DNA of 64,000 bases. It comes from Rhynochetos jubatus (Eukaryota > Chordata > Aves > Eurypygiformes > Rhynochetidae). Shown here piece by piece: positions 23,901 to 36,090 of the stretch (the first letter of the stretch is position 1; the number at the start of each line of letters is the position of its first letter). The notes under the pieces are model-generated. The model was not told the origin of the DNA. It made no database searches and was given only the letters and a program-made list of their open reading frames with translations. The stretch is from NCBI GenBank assembly GCA_027574665.1, contig CM050658.1, positions 21,216,317 to 21,280,316 of the forward strand. The letters are read 5' to 3'. Made by a program: the position numbers and the translations under genes.

Positions 23901-26900
23901 CAAAATGTTATACTTCAGGATTTGTAGCGCTGACATACTAAATACCTTAAGTAAAAATGGACTGAAAGACTTCAGAAAATGGATACGCCGGCAACATAAC
24001 TCTACTTTTTCCTGTGCCATCTGTGATAACAGCGATCAGATCTCCACAGGAGGATGCCACCTGTAATCTGCATGTCTGTTTTCCTGTGCTGTGCAGAGCG
24101 ATGCCAGCACAAAGAAATCTGTGTTTTGCTAGTCAGTCCTGTGGTACTGAGGACTTTAACACCTTTCAGTCACCGCTTTGCTCCTTATTTGCTTTTCTTG
24201 TGTTGTGTTTGGACAGAGCCTTTCTAATCTTTCCTGAAACAGCAGAGAGGCATGTATCGCTGGGCTCAAAGAAACCAGCCTATTTAAGAGGTTTTCTGTA
24301 TCTGTGTACTGGGATTTCATTCTGGTGCATGAATTGCCTTATGCAAACGAAATACAGCTCTGGTTAAAATGTGACTCTGGGAAAAAAATCTGTCAAAGAA
24401 ATGACAAATCCACCAGTGTTTCCTATGCAATTAAAACGGCAACTTATCTTTGCGTGATTCATGTTTCTTCCTTTCAAACTGGCGAGCTATTCTGAAAAGG
24501 AAGAGCTCACGCCTTTTGGTCCTCTGGCTTCTGTGCATCTCTGATTCCGGTGCGTCTTTATACTGATCTAACCCTGGGGATGTTTTAATCATAAGAGAAT
24601 AAGCGCTTTGCAATTCCGGCATGACTTCCTGTCTGCTCTGAACTGCATCCTCAATTATATTAATCTGACTGTTGCCTATTTAAGCATCGTACTACATCTT
24701 GAATGACAGTGGGGTAAACAGATTCAGCAAATAAGCTGTCGTTCCTATATGCTTGCAAGTGGCAGATCAGGTCATCCAGAGAAACAGATAAACAGGAGCA
24801 CAGACAGATTTGCCTGTGTCATTGCCTTTTGACTGTGATGTAAATGAAGAGCCTGAGTACACTGAGTGCTACAAGGCGGCTTTTTAGCCTGTTAGAACGG
24901 AGGAGTAGCTGCTTTTGGCAGTCATAGGAAGACACTAGGGGACTGCAGCTTTAAAAAAGATTAAATAAGTTTAGACGATAGATGTACGTATTTACTGTTT
25001 GGATGATTTCCTGAAGGTCATTGAGCTGCTGTTACAGAAGTGGAAATGGGTCTGTTCTCTCATTGTATTTCCAGAGGTGCAGACGCCCAGGTGCTAAAAC
25101 TAATTTTTGACAAGGAGAATGTAGGTATTTTTTGAAATATTGATGGCTAGAGCTTGGTAAGTTTTGTTCTTGCAAGAAGTTACCGAAGAAAGGTGAACAT
25201 TAGGTTATTAAGGCGCACATCCAAGAACGTATTCTGTCTTCAAAGAATGCGAAACAATAGACAGACGAACATATGTGAATAAAGCTGTGTTTGTTTAAAA
25301 TGCTCACCCATACAACCTTTGCACTGACTTACGTAGAGAGCAGGAGGTTTAAATAGGCTGTAGCAAGAGGTGGTATTTTGTTAATCCACAGCCTGGCTGA
25401 GTTGCTCACTGAAATAAGCAGCCGACTGGCTATGCAGTTTGTGACAGCATGTGGGTTAGGAGCATGCAGGTCAGAGACGTGGGTTATGTTTTGACTAGTT
25501 TTGCTTAATTTTCTGAGATACACTTATATTTTTATGTTTAGGGGTTGTATTCAAACATGCAAAGATTGTTGTTGGCGAATTGACAACTTCCTTTCATTTA
25601 TCCTGGAGTTTGTGGCGTGGAGTACTATCTGTAAGATTTCTGATTAAAAAACAGGTTCAGAGCTGGCTTAAAATTATCAGAAGTATAGTAATTTAAAGTC
25701 TCCGATGTGTGAATTACTTCAGATGGGTCCACAAAACATCATAAGAAAGGCAAATCTGTTCTTGGGAGGTGTGAATTTGCTTCTCTTGGAAATATATAGG
25801 AATTGATTAGTATGGAAACGGTAGAAAACAACTGGATTACATTCTCTGTTTACTTAGAGATTTCAGGTATTAAGGCAGGGGTTTTGAGTCAAACAGTGCT
25901 CTAAGATTAATCATGGAAATCCCAGTGTTTAAGATCTGGCAGAGTCAAATTGTTGCACCTTGTGCACAACATGCTGGAGATGGGATTAGCAATATTACTG
26001 ATTAATGGACACGTTACTGTGTTCAGTCAGGTTCGACGCTAGCATGGATCTTTGCGGAACTCGTGACAAAATACGGGCAGTTCCTTGTTAGCACCTCTAC
26101 CTGCAGAGGGAGAGGTTCAATTGTATTGGTTCATTTGTAGATGTACCCACACTATAATGATGTAATAGCTTTCTTTTCGAACCCTTTACTTGTCAGATAT
26201 TTGTGGACTTGTTGTCAGATGAAGCGATGTGGCTTTCTAGTGAATCTGTGATGATCATTGGTGATGGGTGAATTCCAAAAGTTTAGTTTTGGCATGAAGA
26301 ACACAAAGGCTTATCAAAACCCTTTTGGTTTAGAAGTGGGAATAAAAATATTGTAGTAACCAACTGATTTTTCTGTAGCAATGTTTATCCTGGAGAGAAT
26401 TAAGAGCAAAACAAATCAATAAAGCAAAGTACCTTGGTACAAGATGTAGCTGAAAAAAAATGGGAGTAATCAATCTATCTTGGTATTTTGAGGGGTATTT
26501 CTTACGAATGTCTCAAGATACTTCTTCCAAAGATTCCAGTTTAGGCATTTATTGATAGAAATTGATATTGATAGGAAATGAACAGAAGTTATTTGATTTC
26601 ATTTTCAAAGAACCACTTTATAGTCAAAAGCTGGAACATTCAGTGTTGGATCACTTTTTGCAAGGTATAATCAATGGAATACATTTTTTTCCCCAGAAAC
26701 TTTATTTAGATGAAGAAAGGTGAAGAAAGAATATGTGAAAAATATGCTAATTTTCTTAAGATCTCGGTATCCCTAGAGTAGTTCTACTTACAAGAACAGT
26801 TGCTGGTTTTACTCTTTTAATTTTCAGATCTGCTTGGAATCTGAAGTTCAAGGTGTCATTTCTGGTGAATGCATAATTAACAGCACTTAAACTAATTTGA

Positions 26901-26966
26901 ACAGAATGTTTCAATCTAAAATTATTAATGGTCCGTGTTGTCTGAGTTATTTTGGTTGAAGTCATT
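20951..26966. other. Noncoding, ATP2B2 5' intron or flank
   Basis: Unique sequence with moderately higher GC than the flanks in places. It includes an A11G6 purine run at about 22097-22113. Open frames up to 117 codons (24014-24367) show no recognised family. A possible acceptor/donor pair (ACATGCCAG to about 21229, CATACAG|GTAAGA at about 21281) would frame a 50-nt exon but is probably chance. Confidence 0.5.
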
Positions 26967-26985
26967 ACACACACACACACCCCCC
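26967..26985. repeat. (AC)7 microsatellite followed by C-run
   Basis: Seven AC units at 26967-26980 run into five C residues. It is short and likely weakly polymorphic. Confidence 0.9.
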
Positions 26986-29900
26986 AACCCAGTTTTGGTC
27001 TCTTCAAAAGTAGTCATGAAGTTTGCTAAAGATTTTATAATGTGGAGTGTTTCACAAAGCGTTCGTGCCTGTGGATTTCTGATGTGGAAAAATCTGTGGG
27101 AACATAGGAACTTTGGGTTCAGTCTCCAATTCATTTTATTTGATTCGAGAACTGAGCAGAAGTCTTTAGCAGTCTAGAGAATATTCTAATTATTAGTCTA
27201 TAGAATTATTTTCATACTTTCTTCCGCTGACCATTAGTTATATGGTGGTTTGGTTTGGTGTTTTTTTTTTTTTTCCCTACAAAGTAGAACAATTTCAGCA
27301 TGCGAGGCTGTAACCACAGCATTATGGTGTGCATGATCAGGTGTGGACCTCGGCTGACAAATGAAAGTGCAGTTTGATATTTTCACCCTGCTGCTGGCCA
27401 CTTATTAGCATTGCTGGCAGAAAGGAGCAGCAGGTAGCATGGAAACCCCCCTTCAGTAGCATCATAAGCTCACGCTAAGCTGAAATTTCTGGGTAATTGC
27501 AGACAAATGGAGCAGTTTGATTGAGTGACATAAAACTAAGATGCTTATCTAACAGGTAGGTAATACTGAAAAAGGCAGTGCGCGATGGAGCTGTGGGAAG
27601 AGGCTTTTGCTGCTCCATTTCTGCTGTGCTGCTGCTTTTATGACCATGCTGTATGGATATATGGGAAATACTATCAGAAAACAGAGTAATTTTGCTACTT
27701 CACTTCCCCAAACAGGCTCATTGTTTGTCTTGTAGAATATACACAGGGTCAACAAATGTAATATTTAATAACAATATAGTTATCAGTATACATTTACAAT
27801 TGGAAAATATAAAGAAATGCAAATTGGCCTAATTGGCTAGCACCATACAAAAGTGACAAATTAATTACTAGACTTTTTCACACCATGTGTGTGAAGGAAA
27901 AAACCCAGCACCAAGAAAAACAAAACCCCAAACAAAAACAAGAGAAAAGAAAAGAAGATTCCAGGTCTTAATACAACATCCAAAAAGTTGGCATCTGTTC
28001 TGTAGTTTGTGAATAAACGGTGGTCATATTCCAAACTGGAAGATTGCACTGAGAATGCTCGCTGTCAGCCTCTTACAAAAATACCTTTTCAACTCAATTG
28101 TCTCTGCTTATCCCCATCACCGTGGTTAGGAGATGAGGAGGGAGTTGTTCCCAAAACAGACAAGTAATTTGCTGGAAATAGATTTTAGATCAACACATTT
28201 GATTGCAAGGAGAAATCAAGCTGAGCTAGTGCACTTCGTGCAGCACAGGTCTGTGTTCTCTGCAAGAGACATGGTTAAAATCAGCAAACAATCATGCTCT
28301 GTAGCAGCTGAGACATCCAGATGGTCTCAGTTTATCCCTCATTAAAACACATTTCAGTCTTCCAATCTTTAGATAAAGATAGGCTTGAATAGCTGCGGCA
28401 AGGCCCATATCCTAAAACAAAGGTCACGCGCGCTTAGACGGTTACAGAAAACGCATCTCACAGCACCCCGGTGCCTTGGTGTACACCAGTGTGCATGCCG
28501 GCGCTAGGCAGCTGGCAGACTGGGCAGCTCAGCGGGTCAGAGAGGTCAGTGCAGAAGGCCAAGTGCAGGTCCTTCCTGCGTTCTTGATGTGCTGTAGCCT
28601 CTGGCCTGTCTTGCGTTGGTGTAAGTGGGCGTCTGTCTGAACTCACGCACTGCTGGCTTTCCTGCAGATATTAGGGCAGGAAAATCTCCTATTTTGTTGG
28701 TAGCCTGGGACTACTACTGATTTAAGTTCCTGCAAGCAACAGCAGCACTGCAGTGTGATGGGAAAAGGGGGGGCTGCAGCTTTGTGTTCCTGCTAGACCC
28801 AAGAGAGCGCTTGTGAATGGTTTTGTCCATACCTTCTCCTTCTGCTGTTACTTGAAGGAGGCAACAGAAGAAAAGCAGCTGGAACAACCTGGTCCATGTG
28901 TCAGATGGCCACAGAGTGCCATGGTACTCATTTCTGACTTTCCATCTTCCCTCATTTGCTGGAGAATTAATGAAGACCCCAGTTGTGCTGAAATTTAAGT
29001 ATCTGCTGAAGGGCTTTGCTGCATAGGAGTCTGTGTATCCTGCAGCTAATTATGTCATTAATTAATCTATTATCTATTGATGACTGGCAAGAGAGTTGCT
29101 GAGAATGAATCAGAACCTACATGGAAATTCTTATTTATTTCCAGTATTTTGGTACCTCCTTATTTCTGCTCTGTAGCCGTGTTATATCCTTATATAGTTA
29201 CAGTTAATGTATTCTTAAAGAAAATTCATGTTTCTTTCTTGTTCTCTTGGTTTTTTCCATATATGCAGATAGCTAATGTAGTTTAAGAGATACAGAGTTA
29301 TTAATCTCTCTTCCCCCTTGCAGCTCCTAAAGAAGCTACAGTTTTATAGTTCAAAAGAGAACATTTTATTTTTAAGTTGCTATTAATAGAACAGAAAATT
29401 AAAAGCTCATCATGGTTAGGATGAGATCCCGATTGAACTTGACAAGGAAGAAGATATTTAATACAAGTACCAGGCATGATGATGGCTTTAAAATAAATCT
29501 GCGTGTTAATAGCCAAATTATGAGGCGATAATCTGATGGTCTATTTAAAAACGTGTTGGTAGGCGGATTTCTAGGATGACCCTACAGATAATGTGCGGTT
29601 GTTAGTGTGTCCTGTCCTACTGCATATATTTTTTGGCTAATTGTATGATTTTAAGGTTGGGCAGCAACATTCTGCGTAGCTGTGATCACTTTTTATCCAT
29701 CAATTGATGTCTGCTGCTGTTTTATCAGCTTATTTTTCTGAGCCACCAGCTAGGATAATGTGCTTGAGGGAAAATTATACCCTACATCAGTGGTTTTGTT
29801 ACAGCATGTTGTACATTATTGGTAATTTGAATGCACCCAGATAAAAATAGAAAGGTTAAGTAGTTTTCCAAATGTTACTGCTGTGAAGCAGAAAAGGAGT

Positions 29901-32900
29901 AGTGTCTGTATGAGATACGTTTTTGAGGGAAGAGTGGTGGTTTTTTTCTCCTTCCTTTCAAAACTGCTTGCTAAATTTAATGCTTTCCTTAAAGTTGTAT
30001 GTAAAGAACAGTTGGCTTTTGAAATACCTCTCCCCAAACTCTTTTATTCTTTCTGATTCTGATTAATGAGCCTGGTATGTGTCAGGTTTTGTATACATAG
30101 GCATGTCCAGAAAGTGCCCTCCCATGGGACCAGTGTTGTGGCGTTTTGCCTGTTCAGAGGTGTTGCCACCAAACGAGGATGATCCCAACCATCTCCTCAC
30201 TCTGTCCACTCTGATGCGGTGGGGTTAGCTTGCTCCTTTATCTTTCTTCCAGTGGTGGTAATTATTTCAGATCTCTCTCAGGTGTTTTCAGTAGAAAGAA
30301 GCAATGCCATTTTTGTGGCTGATCTATTTATACAGCGTGTATCTATGATTTCTGTAGAACTGCAGTTTGCAATTTCTTTTCCAAAACAACTTCTTGATTC
30401 TGAGTGTATGAGAATAATCTGTTCAGGGAGTATCTAGCAGAAATTTTGTATTTTGATACAGTTGACTGATACACATATACTTTTAATCCTTTGTGAATGT
30501 CCTATTTAAAATCACCGCAGAACATCACTGTGTGTCTTTCAGCTAATGCCCACTGAGATTTAAAACCTCCTTTTCGGCTGCTCTCTTTCTTACGAGTGAC
30601 CTTGGCTGACAGTGTCTATTGTACAGCTGAGTCCTGCGGGGATTTTTTTTTTTTCTCTCTCATCCTTTCACATGGATTTACGTGGTGCTGACTTATCTCT
30701 CCGGTAGTTTTGCTTCTATTTCACTGCAGTTGAGATGTTCATGGTTATAAATCACTGTAAAGAACATATGTTTATATTTGATTTTCTTCTAGATTAAAAA
30801 TTTCATGGTAGATATTAGGTTTTATCTTATATGAATGCTTCTCTTTCTCCTCTCCCGATTAAGGAGAAGAATAAGCACATGTGGTTTTCCTAGCAGGTGA
30901 TAGAAATAAGCCAGTTAATGACCTGCAGTGGGAGCTGGGAGAAATGTGGGGCTCTTGGACTTGCTCTTGGGTGGGGGTGGATGTGGATTCAGTGGCTGTT
31001 CAGTGTCTTCCAGCACTGTTGCTTCTGTGCTGGAAAACCTGGGAGGAGCCTCTAATCAAATCATACTTTTGATTGCAATATATTGTTCTAAATTTATATT
31101 ACCTGTGCAATCTACGCATGCTCATGGCCGAGGAAGTTTGCATTTGGAGCTGGAATTCACAGCTGTCAAGGTTTGGATCTGTTCAGCAGCAAAGATAGGT
31201 AATTCCCTTTTTCAAAGAGAAATGTTGTAAAGCTGGGTGTTTTGGTGTGATTATAAAACTTATTTATGTGGGTATTTTTGGAGCACAATACACATAGATG
31301 TTTCTGAAGAATGATATCTTTTGTGTTCTACCATCTAACTTGTTTTCCATAAGATGTAACAGAGCTAAAGGGTTATGTTTCTTCAACTCTGGTGCCTGCA
31401 TAGTTGTGCACTAAGAGTTCAGTGGCATAAAGGAGATTTAAACAGAGGCAAAGTTGTATTGGAACTTCAATCTGAGGTGTGTACTGGTGGTGGTAGCATA
31501 CTGGTAGCTGCATTTTTCAGTAGTTTATAACATCTTAAAGTTTGATTTTTAAATTTGTTATACTTTCACATGCTGCTTCTGAATTCTGAGGCATATGGGA
31601 GTATGGGCACGCTGTGCCGTGTAAAGGCACGCAGCAGGATAGGCTTGGTTTTTATACATTTAGCGAACTCATCTCAGGTGGTAGGTAAGGCAGTTACATA
31701 ATTTGTTTTGACATAATTCCTTATGCAATTTAGCGATATGAACAAAACAGAAGAAAGAATGCAATGGTTTTGTCAGCAGTGCAATAGGAATTGTCTTACG
31801 TTTTCTTACCAACTGCTGTAAAAAACAGAGGAACCACATATCTGTGGGAAACGATCAGGTAAGTTGAAGGGAGGTGAACAACTCTCCTTAGAAATCAAGA
31901 TAAAGTAACAGGCCATGACTGGAGTGAAACAGTCATTTTCTCCTCTCCAGAGGAGCACTGGTTCAGTTTGGGGTACTTGACTACTGGGAGATGAACAGCA
32001 ATTTAATGGCATTCAAAACAGGCGTCTAACGTAACGGAGATAACGCAAAGCCTGGTCCAGGTACGTAGGGAAGCTTTTTCTTTGTGTGGTGAGAAACACA
32101 GGATACTGCTGTTTGCGGGCGTGTGTGCGGAGCAGAGAGAGTGGCTGCAGACACAACACGTGGGTTGTTTCGTTGTAGGTGACCGCTGTACCTAGTGAGG
32201 AAGCAGGATGTATTTAAGAACAACCTGAGCTTAAGAGAAAGCTTTCATGACTTCTGCTGTTTTTACAGATGTGTGCTGTACCGAAGGGAAGCAGTGGTGT
32301 CACACTGAGTGACAGATAGTTGGAGTAGACTGCCTGGTCTGCCTGTGACTGGCACCTACGGGATCTGCGTGTCCTGTTCAGTGCAAAGTCTTGTCTAAGA
32401 AGAGCTATTTGCTTAAAAATCCTGCCTAACAAAATATTCAGGATGGCTGACAGCCTTGTACAGTGTATAACTGCTGTATGGTTCTATCCAGGCAAAGTGG
32501 AGATGGTCTCTTGCCTTGAAATACACAGGTAATGACAGCAGCAAGATCTGTCCTGGATGGTCCTTATAGCACCAAATGCAGCTGTTTAAATTATAGTTTA
32601 GTGTCTTTGCTCTCAATTCAGGGAACTGCATCGATCTCACAAACAAAACAACCTGATCTTCTGCAAGAACTGTCTTTGGGCTTTCTTTAAAAAAAAAAAA
32701 AAAAAAAGAATACAATAGTTCTTTTTAATGTTAACAAAAAAGAAAACATTTGTTCAGAAAAATAGATTATTCCATGCAGTTTCCTTATACAGACATTATA
32801 GGAATGGTGCATATGAAAAAAGTGCGTATTTCAATTCTACTCATATATTTCTATTCACTCATTAAATAACAATATACTGTATTCTTTTTTTAACCATCGG

Positions 32901-34616
32901 ATGATTTTCTTTCATATTTTGTATTCTTCCTGTTTCATCATCCTGTTTACAGTTCTTTTGCATGGAAGCTGGATTTTCTGAACCTCATTAACAACCAATG
33001 GTGCTGCACTAAAAGCTTCAGTATGAGTTTCATGCCTTTATGTCTTTACTTACTAGTATAGCAAGATGCCTCTGATAGTGAAGCCAAGGGGGCAGAAGAT
33101 GGGGCTGCAAACACAGGCTGCAATGGGAGTTTGTTTGGGGTGTTTTTTGATTTTTGGGTGGGTGGTGGCTTTCAGGTTTTTTTTTTTTCTCCCTGGGCCA
33201 GCTGATCCTCATGGAGATCTGTGTCATGCTCCAGCATTTCAGCTGCTGAACAGTCATGTGCTGAGTGGTAATAACCATGACTGACTTCACCTGCTGCTGT
33301 GGTTTCTTGTGCTCCACACCAGCTGGCCTTGCTGCTAGCAAAGTGTTTTCTTGTCTTGAGTAACCCCTGAAAAATATGAGAGCCCTTCCCCCTGCAAGAA
33401 ATGGATTTCTCTGTTACCAGTTTTGAAGCCACCCTTGGGTAGAAAACACTATTGCATGTATAAGGCTGAAACAGGGCATTTTTGGCTAAAACCAGCAATC
33501 TGATTCCATTTTGGTATGGCCATGCTGTGGCTCCCCTCTCTTTGGGCTGTTACTATGCTTTGATTTTCTTCTCTTAAAGAGTGACATGGCCAACAGGAGT
33601 CAACCAACCCTTTTTACTGCTAATGTTTACTTGATTTATATGATAGATGCTGACAGAAGAAAACAGCATATAGCACGTCCAGTTTTTTTCTAATTCTCCC
33701 TGCATAGTTTCCCTTAGGTTGCTGTGTAGAATTTTGAACTTTTCTTAGGGATGTGTCAACACTGATCATACTATAGGAGTTTGGAGTTAGAGGTTAAAGT
33801 AGGAAGGGTATTTTCTGTGAAAAAAGTGTTTGGATTTAATCTTGTCCATAGATTGCATGTGTTGCGAAGTATTTCCAGTTGGGTCCAGAAGAAACTGTGA
33901 TACCTCCTATGTAATCACCTGTACCAGGAATATTGCTGTTTAAACAGATGTTTTTAGTAAAATAGTCAGCCACTGGGACTTTCACAGGCTGGATGACATT
34001 TCTGTTGTCCTTTCCCGTTAAGAAGCACTAACTTTCCATCAGGTGCAAACCCCATTGCCTGTATCCCATGTTTGCTGACATAGGTTCAGTTTTTATTCTG
34101 GTTTCATTGTTGCAGTTTGAGCTGATGTAATAAAATGCCGGTTGACTAAGCAAGATTTGGTTTGGGCCCTTTAACCTCCAGAGTTCAGAACAGGACACAA
34201 CAAAATGCGTTTCACTGCAGCTGACTGGTTATGGATTTTCTTGGTTTCTATTCTCCCTGCTATCCTGTGGATCCAGACTTAGGAAAAACACGATACCTGT
34301 CACCTTTATAGTGAAAGTAATCTGTCAAAATTATATTTCACCTTGATGAGTGTTCTTCCGCTGTGCTTCTCAGAAGGATGGGCGTGCTCTTCTTGATTCC
34401 ATCTAAAGCAGGACATGGCCTCTATTTATCTCCAGCGTATTTAAAAAATAACAACATTCTGGTCTCCTTCAAGTATAACACTAGTGTTAAGACAAAAACC
34501 TAACCGGTACTGGAAATATTTCTGCTGCCATGTAAGAACTCCCAACAGTTAGTGCATGACTGCAGCCCCCAAGGTAGCGTTAGGGGGGCAGACGAGCATT
34601 TGCAGAGGAATAACAT
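26986..34616. other. Noncoding, ATP2B2 5' intron or flank
   Basis: AT-rich unique sequence with a T14 run (27261-27274), a short CpG-richer patch (about 28425-28560), an A19 run (32689-32707) and a T12 run (33177-33188). No coding gene recognised. Open frames of about 100 codons (for example 32413-32715 and 33030-33341, both -) run through homopolymers and have no domain. Confidence 0.5.
32689..32707 (+). repeat. A19 homopolymer run
   Basis: Nineteen consecutive A residues. The sequence just upstream shows no polyadenylation signal or recognisable retrotransposon, so I do not call it a retrocopy tail. Confidence 0.9.
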
Positions 34617-34621
34617 GATGC
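34617..34621. repeat. Left 5-bp target-site duplication of the solo LTR
   Basis: GATGC abuts the TG start of the LTR at 34622 and is repeated exactly after its CA end. Confidence 0.9.
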
Positions 34622-34953
34622 TGTGCTGGTTTTAGCTGGGATAGAGTTAATCTCCTTCACAGTAGCTGGTATGAGGCTGTGTTTTGGATTTGTGCAGAGA
34701 ATATTGACAACATGCAATGTTTTCATTAAACCATGGACTTCTTCAGTTTCTCATACTGCCCCAGTGTTCCCACCTTCTTGTAGAGAAGTGGAGGAGACAC
34801 AGCCAGGACAGCTGACCCAACTGACCAAATGGACATTCTGATCTCAACCCATGTCTTCCCTTTTTCCTCTGATTGTCTCCCCTTTCCCACTGGGGGGAAG
34901 GTGACTGAGCGGCTCTGTGGTGCTTGGTTGCTGGCTGGGACTATACCCTGACA
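34622..34953 (+). mobile_element. Solo LTR of an avian endogenous retrovirus (ERVL-like)
   Basis: A 332-bp element starts TGTGCTGGTTTTAGCTGGGA and ends GGGACTATACCCTGACA, with the canonical TG...CA ends. Internal blocks such as ATAGAGTTAATCTCCTTCAC, GCTGTGTTTTGGATTTG, ACAGCCAGGACAGCTGACCC and GGCTCTGTGGTGCTTGGTTG are those of a widespread bird LTR family known to me. It is bounded on both sides by GATGC (34617-34621 and 34954-34958), a perfect 5-bp target-site duplication; this length is typical of ERVL-type integration. No internal gag, pol or env sequence lies next to it, so it is the product of LTR-LTR recombination. Compared with the family it appears to have lost part of its middle. It lies in the sense orientation of ATP2B2. 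Confidence 0.92.
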
Positions 34954-34958
34954 GATGC
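34954..34958. repeat. Right 5-bp target-site duplication of the solo LTR
   Basis: GATGC follows the CA end of the LTR at 34953 and matches the left copy exactly. Confidence 0.9.
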
Positions 34959-35675
34959 ACTTTCAGAGCTTGGTTTTGCTGAAATTTACAGGCCAAAGAA
35001 GGGTTGTGGGTAAAAACTGTAGCTTATTGATTAAAAGGCTGATAGGTGGTTCAGACACAGATAAAATTTGCTTCATTACTCTCAATTTTTAAGAGAAAAA
35101 GTTTCTGTAAAGCATTGCTCAAAACTCTGAGAAAGGAAGGTAAACTGAAGTTAAGATATACCTGCAATTATCAGGAGAAATGGCAGTTTCTACCATAATA
35201 TTGAAACTTAGGGTTTGTCTTAAGGTATGAAGATTAGATAGTGATTTCAGTTAATATTTCTGTAATGCAATGATTAGTAATGGACTTAAAAAAAAAAAAG
35301 GAATCAAATTCGTTGTCCCTTCTGAACAGAGACTGAGCAAAAGTCCAAACATGTTTGGTAGAGCAGGGCTGTCATCTGAGTTTGATCAGTGTCTATCAAG
35401 CTGAGGATCCTATTTGTTGTAAGGTGGTAGATAACCTATTTCTTTTAAGATGTTCTGGGGAGTTTGCTGATTAAAGTGAGATATAATCAGATGCCAGGCA
35501 CATAGGCTGTAAAAGCACGGGCTTCTCAGAGTCCCTTGAAATTGCGTGCTTCAAGCTGATAACTTCTCCATGGTAAAGGTCACATGGTAATTTAATTTCT
35601 AGATTTAAGATATCTGGTGATGTCAAATGCATGAACAAAGGATAATCCTAGAAAGCCAGACATTTTAGTGTTTGT
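34959..35675. other. Noncoding spacer
   Basis: AT-rich unique sequence with an A12 run at 35288-35299. No gene or repeat family recognised. Confidence 0.6.
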
Positions 35676-35708
35676 GTCCCTTCTAACTTGAGATATTCTA
35701 TGATTCAA
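35676..35708 (+). mobile_element. CR1 LINE 3' terminal scrap, sense
   Basis: GTCCCTTCTAACTTGAGATA followed by TTCTATGATTCAA is the last 30-odd bases of a CR1 element, including one full terminal octamer. Sequence upstream is too diverged to extend the call. Confidence 0.7.
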
Positions 35709-35870
35709 TTATTTGCTTTTAATAAAGCTAGTAAGGAAAGAAAATCTGAATTGGAGTCTAAGTTTGGGGTTTTTTTTGCGTAGCGTTTTTCATCCTTGTC
35801 CCCTGGGTTGATACTGTAATGGGGTATAGCATAACATTTTTTGGGAGCAGGGGGAAGGAGAAGAGAAAGC

Positions 35871-35915
35871 AAAAAAACCCAACCCAACCCCACCCCAAAA
35901 AACCCCCCCAAAAGG
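35871..35915. repeat. A/C-rich low-complexity tract, G4-capable on the - strand
   Basis: A-runs alternate with CCC, CCC, CCCC, CCCC and CCCCCCC. On the - strand this gives at least four G-runs of 3-4 or more separated by 1-2 nt loops (about 35878-35896), a strong G-quadruplex pattern. It creates a spurious 164-codon frame on the - strand. Confidence 0.85.
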
Positions 35916-36048
35916 GTACCCCAGCCCAGGTGAAGACTGAAAATTTTGTCCTGGACATGTTGCTGATGAACTCGTACCTGTTCAGTAGATTTCTCTACTT
36001 CATCACTTGACACTGCCTCTCTTATGTGTGGCTTTGTTGTTTTGTGGT

Positions 36049-36090
36049 TTTCCTCCCCTCCCCCCCCAAAGAAGGCCCCCTCCCCCCCAA
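36049..36090. repeat. C-rich low-complexity tract
   Basis: CCTCCCCTCCCCCCCC followed by AAAGAAGG and CCCCCTCCCCCCC. This is a second G4-capable (- strand) run 150 bp after the first. Confidence 0.85.

Noticed and set aside
24014-24367. 117-codon + strand frame
   Set aside because: Cys/Phe/Leu-rich random translation with no domain or exon boundaries.
32600-32707. Retrocopy ending in the A19 run
   Set aside because: No polyadenylation signal, coding frame or repeat family is recognisable upstream of the A-run.
35878-35896. Interstitial telomere repeat (CCCAACCCAACCCC)
   Set aside because: The vertebrate telomere unit is CCCTAA; the T is missing throughout, so this is A/C low complexity only.
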